The notes under the pieces were generated by a model that saw nothing but the letters and a program-made list of their open reading frames with translations, ran no database searches and was not told the origin of the DNA. A stretch of 11,903 nucleotides of DNA from Flavobacterium sp. UBA807 (GTDB lineage: Bacteria > Bacteroidota > Bacteroidia > Flavobacteriales > Flavobacteriaceae), in contig DBIH01000048.1 of NCBI GenBank assembly GCA_002296885.1, positions 1 through 11,903 of the forward strand, given 5' to 3'. This document shows positions 7,672 to 11,903 of the stretch, piece by piece. Position 1 is the first letter of the stretch; each line of letters starts with the position of its first letter. The position numbers and the translations under genes were made by a program.

Positions 7672-8406
7672 TTAAATTTTTATAGATTGGGTTACTGCTT
7701 TTTCTGTTTTATCGATTAATTCTTCAAATGGATATTCATTTACCGGAATCGCTTCGTGAATTATAAATTGAAGATGATTTCCCAACCCCATTGGAAAAGC
7801 TCCAAATTTAACCATTTTCCACGAATTATTGATGGTTATTGGCACAACATATGCAGAAGGTGCGTATTTACATAGGATTTTTAATCCACTTTGGGCAAAT
7901 TCTTTAGGTTTTCCGTTTTTGCTTCGTGTTCCTTCCGGGAAAATAACAGCCGAACGTTTATGCTTTTCTATATATTCTCCCAATTCTTTGATTACCGGAA
8001 TTGCTTGCTTTGGGTCTTTCCTATCGATAAGAACCGAACCGCCATGACGAAGATTATAAGAAACGCTTGGGATGCCTTTTCCCAGTTCTTTCTTGCTCAC
8101 GAATTTGGCGTGAAACCGTCTTAAATACCAAATAATCCCAACAATATCGTAAAGGCTCTGGTGGTTGGAAACAAAAATTATTGGGACATTTTTAGGAATA
8201 GTATCCCTATTCTGAACTGTATATCTTGTCCCCAAAAGCCGTGTGCATAAGGTAAGGCAGAAATTGAGATAGTCTACACTTTTTTTGTGTGCCTGATAAC
8301 CAAAAACATTTAGGCAAACCCACTGAATAGGATGAAAAATAACAAGGCACAAGCCGAAGCACAAATAATAAAGTGCTGAAATTGGATAAGAAATAAGCTT
8401 TTCCAT
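7672..8406 (-). CDS. 1-acyl-sn-glycerol-3-phosphate acyltransferase (PlsC family)
   Basis: PlsC-type enzymes transfer an acyl group to lysophosphatidic acid to give phosphatidic acid at the inner membrane. From the start MEKLISYPIS the protein has 244 residues. A hydrophobic N-terminal segment (about 8-35) is followed by the acyltransferase motif I NHQSLYD (H82, D87), GGSVLIDRKDP (122-132), motif III FPEGTRS (156-162) and VVPITINNSW. I chose the ATG at 8406-8404. A longer frame reaches an ATG at 8436, but a consensus -7 element lies between the two at 8424-8431, and the extra ten residues lack family character. The gene is the first of a pair with the acyl-ACP desaturase, 10 bases apart. Confidence 0.9.
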   Translation of the reverse strand: MEKLISYPISALYYLCFGLCLVIFHPIQWVCLNVFGYQAHKKSVDYLNFCLTLCTRLLGTRYTVQNRDTIPKNVPIIFVSNHQSLYDIVGIIWYLRRFHAKFVSKKELGKGIPSVSYNLRHGGSVLIDRKDPKQAIPVIKELGEYIEKHKRSAVIFPEGTRSKNGKPKEFAQSGLKILCKYAPSAYVVPITINNSWKMVKFGAFPMGLGNHLQFIIHEAIPVNEYPFEELIDKTEKAVTQSIKI

Positions 8407-8423
8407 GTGATAAAAATTGATTA

Positions 8424-8431
8424 CAAAAGTA
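8424..8431 (-). promoter_or_regulatory. Putative -7 element of the plsC-desaturase operon
   Basis: On the minus strand these bases read TACTTTTG, an exact match to the Bacteroidota -7 consensus TAnnTTTG. Transcription would start about 10-15 bases before the ATG at 8406. No good -33 TTG lies 17-23 bases upstream, so only half of the promoter is supported. Confidence 0.4.
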
Positions 8432-8539
8432 AGCAAAAATCAAAGGGTGCAGCATAAAACATTTTTAAAAACATTCTGAATATACAGTTTTTCTACACCT
8501 TTTTAGATTCTGATTATATTACTTTTATTGAGCTGTTAA

Positions 8540-8567
8540 TTGATATTAGGAGGATCAAAATAATTTG
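8540..8567 (+). promoter_or_regulatory. Putative recA promoter
   Basis: TTG at 8540-8542 is followed after 18 bases by TAATTTG at 8561-8567, one T shorter than the TAnnTTTG consensus. Transcription would begin near 8573, leaving a leader of about 65-70 bases. I saw no LexA-type operator in the 204-base gap between plsC and recA. An AGGAGG at 8548-8553 lies in the spacer and is too far from the recA start to be its ribosome binding site. Confidence 0.35.
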
Positions 8568-8640
8568 TTCAAAACTCCTCTTATTGGTATGCTATGACAT
8601 CGAAAAAAGCAGTATTTTTATGCCACAAAATTTAGAAAAA

Positions 8641-9645
8641 ATGAGTTCAGAAAAAGAAGCAAAATTAAAAGCATTACAGCTAACGCTCGATAAATTAGAT
8701 AAAGCCTACGGAAAAGGAACCGTAATGAAAATGGGCGATAAAGCCGTTGAAGAAGTAGAAACAATTCCTTCCGGTTCGCTTGGTTTAGATTTAGCTTTGG
8801 GTGTAAATGGGTATCCAAAAGGAAGAATTATCGAAATATATGGGCCGGAATCATCAGGAAAAACAACGCTGACATTGCACGCTATTGCCGAAGCTCAAAA
8901 AGCAGGTGGAATTGCCGCTTTTATTGATGCGGAACATGCTTTCGACAGAAACTATGCCGAGAAATTAGATGTAGATGTTGAGAATTTAATCATCTCTCAA
9001 CCTGATAACGGAGAGCAGGCTTTGGAAATTGCCGAAAACCTTATCCGTTCGGGTGCGATTGATATTGTAGTAATCGACTCGGTTGCTGCTTTAACGCCAA
9101 AGAGCGAAATTGAAGGAGAAATGGGCGATTCCAAAATGGGATTACACGCCCGATTGATGTCACAAGCCTTGCGAAAATTAACGGGAACAATCAGTAAAAC
9201 AAATTGTACGGTTTTCTTCATCAATCAATTGAGGGAAAAAATTGGAGTTATGTTTGGAAATCCTGAAACTACAACCGGTGGAAATGCATTGAAATTCTAT
9301 GCTTCAGTTCGTTTAGATATCCGTCGTTCATCGCAAATTAAGGATGGTGAAAATGTTATAGGTAACAGAACCAAAGTAAAAGTAGTTAAGAATAAAGTTG
9401 CACCGCCTTTTAAAACTGCGGAATTTGACATCATGTATGGGGAAGGCGTTTCAAAAACGGGTGAAATCCTTGATTTAGCCGTTGAGTTTGAAATCATCAA
9501 AAAAGCTGGTTCCTGGTTTAGCTATGGCGATACAAAATTAGGTCAGGGAAGAGATGCTGTGAAAGTCATGATAAAAGACAATCCCGAATTAGCCGACGAA
9601 CTCGAACAAAGCATAAAGGAACACATCAAAGAAACTGAATCTTAA
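8641..9645 (+). CDS. recA: RecA recombinase
   Basis: RecA forms filaments on single-stranded DNA and catalyses strand exchange in recombinational repair in the cytoplasm. The 334-residue product from [13 protein letters not shown] shows the Walker A motif GPESSGKTT, the Walker B region [21 protein letters not shown], the L1 region around [45 protein letters not shown] for L2, and the C-terminal [16 protein letters not shown]. Length and sequence are typical of flavobacterial RecA. The start at 8641 is chosen because the family begins there. An in-frame ATG at 8620 and a TTG at 8584 would add 7 and 19 residues without homology value. No intein or frameshift is present. A strong terminator follows. 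Confidence 0.98.
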   Translation: MSSEKEAKLKALQLTLDKLDKAYGKGTVMKMGDKAVEEVETIPSGSLGLDLALGVNGYPKGRIIEIYGPESSGKTTLTLHAIAEAQKAGGIAAFIDAEHAFDRNYAEKLDVDVENLIISQPDNGEQALEIAENLIRSGAIDIVVIDSVAALTPKSEIEGEMGDSKMGLHARLMSQALRKLTGTISKTNCTVFFINQLREKIGVMFGNPETTTGGNALKFYASVRLDIRRSSQIKDGENVIGNRTKVKVVKNKVAPPFKTAEFDIMYGEGVSKTGEILDLAVEFEIIKKAGSWFSYGDTKLGQGRDAVKVMIKDNPELADELEQSIKEHIKETES

Positions 9646-9650
9646 AAGCT

Positions 9651-9686
9651 AAATCATCCCGTTAGAATTAACGGGATGATTTTTTT
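9651..9686 (+). terminator. Strong rho-independent terminator of recA
   Basis: A perfect 14-base stem (9651-9664 with 9669-9682) with the four-base loop GAAT is followed by further T at 9683-9686. The GC core is ATCCCGT. It starts 5 bases after the recA stop and separates recA from the lipoprotein-sigma operon. Confidence 0.93.
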
Positions 9687-9699
9687 AGTACCTTAACGC

Positions 9700-9722
9700 A
9701 ACCATTTTTATAAAAATACGTC
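9700..9722 (+). promoter_or_regulatory. Putative ECF-type (autoregulated) promoter
   Basis: AAC at 9700-9702 and CGTC at 9719-9722 are separated by 16 bases, the arrangement common to many ECF sigma promoters (AAC in the -35 element, CGT in the -10 element). No housekeeping TAnnTTTG is visible between the recA terminator and the lipoprotein ATG. Transcription would start near 9729, about 17 bases before the ATG. The operon encodes an ECF sigma factor, so autoregulation is a reasonable inference, but a match of seven fixed bases is limited evidence. Confidence 0.35.
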
Positions 9723-9745
9723 CTAACACAAAATCGATTATAATC

Positions 9746-10156
9746 ATGAGAAAAGTAATTTCACTTTTAGCCCTGTTCTTTTTGTTCAACTCTTGTTCTA
9801 CAGATGGTACTAATTATACATTTGAATTATTACCGATACAAAGCGTTGATCTTCCAACGGAATTTACTCTAGGACAAACCTATCCGATAACTGTTCATTA
9901 CAATTTACCTAGTACCTGTCATTATTTCAATCAATTGTATTATGACAAAGACTTAAACGTTAGAACAATAGCCGTAGAAAGTGCTGTTGAAGGGCGACAC
10001 AATTGCGTAGCTACGCCAAATGATGCAAGTACATATACATTCAATTTTTACGTGACCAGTAATGGTTCATACATTTTTAAATTTTATCAGGGAAAAGATT
10101 CAAGTGGCAACAGCATATTTTTACAATACGAAGTGCCGGTAACAAATAAAAAATAA
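9746..10156 (+). CDS. Small lipoprotein of unknown function
   Basis: I do not recognise the family. The 136-residue product has a lipoprotein signal, MRKVISLLALFFLFNSC, with the lipid-accepting cysteine at C17. The residues after it are STDGTN, with only one acid, so the acidic surface-export signal of Bacteroidota lipoproteins is not clearly present and the membrane of residence is uncertain. The mature part of about 120 residues is rich in alternating aromatic and polar strands (for example YTFNFYVTSNGSYIFKFYQG), which suggests a small immunoglobulin-like beta-sandwich. C58 and C87 could form a disulfide. It is the first gene after the ECF-like promoter and ends 18 bases before the sigma factor in the same reading frame, so it may be a component or target of that signalling system. 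Confidence 0.85.
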   Translation: MRKVISLLALFFLFNSCSTDGTNYTFELLPIQSVDLPTEFTLGQTYPITVHYNLPSTCHYFNQLYYDKDLNVRTIAVESAVEGRHNCVATPNDASTYTFNFYVTSNGSYIFKFYQGKDSSGNSIFLQYEVPVTNKK

Positions 10157-10174
10157 CAATCTATTTTTTGGAAA

Positions 10175-10726
10175 TTGGATTTAAATCAGCTTATTAATGA
10201 TTGCAAAAACAACGATAGAAAAGCACAAGAACAGTTATTCCGATTATACTCGCCAAAACTGTTTACTGTTTGCTTAAAATATTCACGCAATTATGCTGAG
10301 GCACAGGACAATTTACAAGACGGATTTATAATCATATTTAATAAGATTGAACAATACGCGTTTAAAGGTTCTTTTGATGGTTGGTTAAAACGGGTTATGA
10401 TTAATAATGTTTTACAGCAATACCGAACACAGACATTTTTAAGTCTCGTAGATGAAAATATTCCTGAAGATGCAGAAATTGAAATAGATGATGAGAACAT
10501 ATCTTTAGATTATTTATTAAAGATTATACAGGAATTGCCCGACAGATATAGATTGGTTTTCAATCTTTATGTCAATGATGATTATTCGCATGCTGAAATT
10601 GCCGAGATGCTTTCGATAAATATTGGAACATCAAAATCAAATTTATCGCGTGCCCGAATGATTTTAAAAGAAAAAATAGAACAATATAAAACCGAAGGAA
10701 ATAAAAAACTTCCTTCCGCAAAATGA
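10175..10726 (+). CDS. ECF-type RNA polymerase sigma factor (TTG start)
   Basis: This 183-residue protein directs RNA polymerase to a specific promoter set. Region sigma-2 covers about residues 10-86, with the core-binding and -10 recognition stretch LQDGFIIIFNKIEQYAFKGSFDGWLKRVMINN. Region sigma-4 covers about 113-170, with the helix-turn-helix SHAEIAEMLSINIGTSKSNL followed by SRAR. There is no sigma-3 region, as expected for the ECF group. The start is TTG at 10175: no ATG or GTG lies between the upstream stop at 10154-10156 and the conserved MDLNQLINDCKNNDRKAQEQ beginning, and the next methionine is deep inside sigma-2. The stop overlaps the start of the next gene in ATGA, so the two are translationally coupled, as is usual for sigma and anti-sigma pairs. 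Confidence 0.93.
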   Translation: MDLNQLINDCKNNDRKAQEQLFRLYSPKLFTVCLKYSRNYAEAQDNLQDGFIIIFNKIEQYAFKGSFDGWLKRVMINNVLQQYRTQTFLSLVDENIPEDAEIEIDDENISLDYLLKIIQELPDRYRLVFNLYVNDDYSHAEIAEMLSINIGTSKSNLSRARMILKEKIEQYKTEGNKKLPSAK

Positions 10727-11903
10727 GTGAGAGAAAAAACATAGACCGCCTTTTTCAGGAAAAGTTCAAGGATTTCGAGGTTGCTCCTCCACAGGAAGCC
10801 TGGGCGAATATTGAAGCTAAACTTGACGGGAAAAAGAAAAGAAGGGTAATTCCGTTTTGGTGGAAACTATCCGGCGTTGCTGCAGTTTTTTTAATTGGTT
10901 TTTTGATTTTCAAATCAATAAGCAATGGTGGACTTAAAACAGAAAATGCTGTTGTAAATACAAACAATCCAACCAAAAAAGAACAGACAATTATAAAAGG
11001 TTTAAATGAGGATAATAGAAAAATCAGAGTTGAAAATTCTGTTGTAAACGAAGAGAACTCAAATAAATCGAACACAGAAGAAAAGCTGAAAAACAATGGT
11101 TCAGATTCAGGTTCAAATACTGTTGTGAATGCTGATAATGAAATAAAAAGCAATGCTGTTTCTGATGAAAAAAACAAAAAGACAAAGGTTGCATTTTCAT
11201 CAAAATCGACTGTTGCAGAAAGGAAATCATCAGATTCTCGTTCTATGAAAAACAAATCGAATTCTGTAAAAGTTAAAACTCTTTTGAATGAGTCCGTGTT
11301 TGAAAAATCACAGGATCAGGTAGCACAGAATCAAAAAAATGACAATCAGCTAACTGCTGATAAAAATATAGTTCAAACAGATTTAAAAGAGAAAAATAAC
11401 AAGCAAACTCAAACAAAATCTGATAAGTCACCAATAAATCTTGATGATTTAAAAGGGAATGTTAATTCAAAAATTGCAACAAAAGAAATTGAAAAGAAAG
11501 TAAACGACACTGCGAAAAAAAACAGTGTTGCTAACAATGTGTTGGAAGAATTGCTTAATGAAAAAGAAAGCAAGGTAAAACTGGAATCTAAAAAGAATAG
11601 GTGGCAATTGACCTCAAATGTTGCTCCTATTTTTTTAGGTTCCTTTACTAATGGTTCGCCAATTGATTCAATTCTTTCAAAAAATTCGAAATCCTATAAC
11701 ACGAATGTTGGTTATGGTATTGGTGTAAGTTATGCTGTTAACAAAAAGCTTTCTGTCAGAACAGGATTGAACAAAGTTAATATGAGTTATAACACTAATG
11801 ATATATTATTTTTTACCGGTCTTCAATCCAAAATGCTCGAAAACGTCAGACCTACTGCATCAAGTAAAATGATACACGTACAAAGTGCAAGTAGTAGTGT
11901 CAG
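10723..11903 (+). CDS. Probable dual membrane-spanning anti-sigma factor with C-terminal outer-membrane beta-barrel (3' truncated by window)
   Basis: The frame is open from ATG 10723 to the window edge, giving 393 residues without a stop. Residues 1-45 are a charged cytoplasmic head (LFQEKFKDFEVAPPQEAWANI, then a basic KKKRR) of the type seen on Bacteroidota anti-sigma-like proteins. One membrane helix lies at about 46-64 (FWWKLSGVAAVFLIGFLIF). Residues 67-290 are a polar linker rich in N, K, S, E and D. From W294 the sequence turns into barrel-like strands (WQLTSNVAPIFLGSF, GYGIGVSYAVNKKLSVRTGL). It overlaps the sigma gene by four bases. I infer that the head binds the sigma factor and the barrel sits in the outer membrane. 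Otherwise it would be annotated as an outer-membrane beta-barrel protein. The barrel end, the stop codon and direct sigma binding cannot be seen. Confidence 0.8.
   Translation, partial: MSERKNIDRLFQEKFKDFEVAPPQEAWANIEAKLDGKKKRRVIPFWWKLSGVAAVFLIGFLIFKSISNGGLKTENAVVNTNNPTKKEQTIIKGLNEDNRKIRVENSVVNEENSNKSNTEEKLKNNGSDSGSNTVVNADNEIKSNAVSDEKNKKTKVAFSSKSTVAERKSSDSRSMKNKSNSVKVKTLLNESVFEKSQDQVAQNQKNDNQLTADKNIVQTDLKEKNNKQTQTKSDKSPINLDDLKGNVNSKIATKEIEKKVNDTAKKNSVANNVLEELLNEKESKVKLESKKNRWQLTSNVAPIFLGSFTNGSPIDSILSKNSKSYNTNVGYGIGVSYAVNKKLSVRTGLNKVNMSYNTNDILFFTGLQSKMLENVRPTASSKMIHVQSASSSV

Noticed and set aside
8407..8436. PlsC start at the upstream ATG (8436)
   Set aside because: A consensus -7 element lies downstream of this ATG, so the codon would not be in the transcript; the N-terminus from 8406 fits the family.
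8548..8553. AGGAGG resembling a strong Shine-Dalgarno site upstream of recA
   Set aside because: It lies almost 90 bases before the recA start, inside the promoter spacer, and Bacteroidota rarely use such sites. The only nearby frame, from TTG 8565, is a ten-codon peptide with no other support.
8584..8640. N-terminal extension of RecA from TTG 8584 or ATG 8620
   Set aside because: The family begins at [13 protein letters not shown]; the added residues have no family character.
10755..11255. Long open frame of 166 codons on the minus strand, opposite the anti-sigma-like gene
   Set aside because: It is antisense to the low-complexity linker; the F, S and L-rich product only mirrors the K, N, S and E-rich codons of the plus strand.

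Overview
The window looks like chromosomal DNA of a Flavobacterium or close relative (Bacteroidota, Flavobacteriaceae). Reasons: AT-rich DNA, a RecA that reads like flavobacterial RecA from end to end, upstream regions without Shine-Dalgarno sequences, Bacteroidota-type promoters (TTG, 17-23 bases, TAnnTTTG), and a typical flavobacterial dispersed palindrome. No rRNA, tRNA, CRISPR array, insertion sequence or phage gene was seen. Coding density is high and every gap is shorter than about 210 bases.

Layout. (1) 3-3448, plus strand: the 3' end of an AraC-type regulator, hemH (ferrochelatase), hemJ-type protoporphyrinogen oxidase and an orphan sensor histidine kinase, separated by only 16, 4 and 3 bases. 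This is a heme-synthesis operon that carries its own candidate regulators. (2) 3438-5942, plus: a consensus promoter merged with a palindromic repeat, then a crotonase-family enoyl-CoA hydratase, a terminator, and an unrecognised exported protein of 515 residues. (3) 5975-8406, minus: a plsC-type acyltransferase and an acyl-ACP desaturase form a lipid pair, followed by a terminator and an HD-domain phosphohydrolase. A bidirectional terminator separates these from region 2. (4) 8437-8640: divergent promoter region between plsC and recA. (5) recA with a strong terminator. (6) 9700-11903, plus: an ECF-like promoter, a small lipoprotein, an ECF sigma factor with a TTG start, and, overlapping it by four bases, a protein that leaves the window.

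The most interesting part is region 6. The last protein has an anti-sigma-like cytoplasmic N-terminus, one inner-membrane helix, about 220 residues of polar low-complexity linker and then what looks like the start of an outer-membrane beta-barrel. One polypeptide would thus span both membranes and link the outer membrane to a sigma factor in the cytoplasm. As I recall, this architecture matches the dual membrane-spanning anti-sigma factors (Dma, with partner sigma factors Das) described in Bacteroides thetaiotaomicron. The AAC-N16-CGTC motif upstream of the operon suggests autoregulation, and the lipoprotein may be a third component. The barrel is cut by the window edge, so the assignment is an inference.
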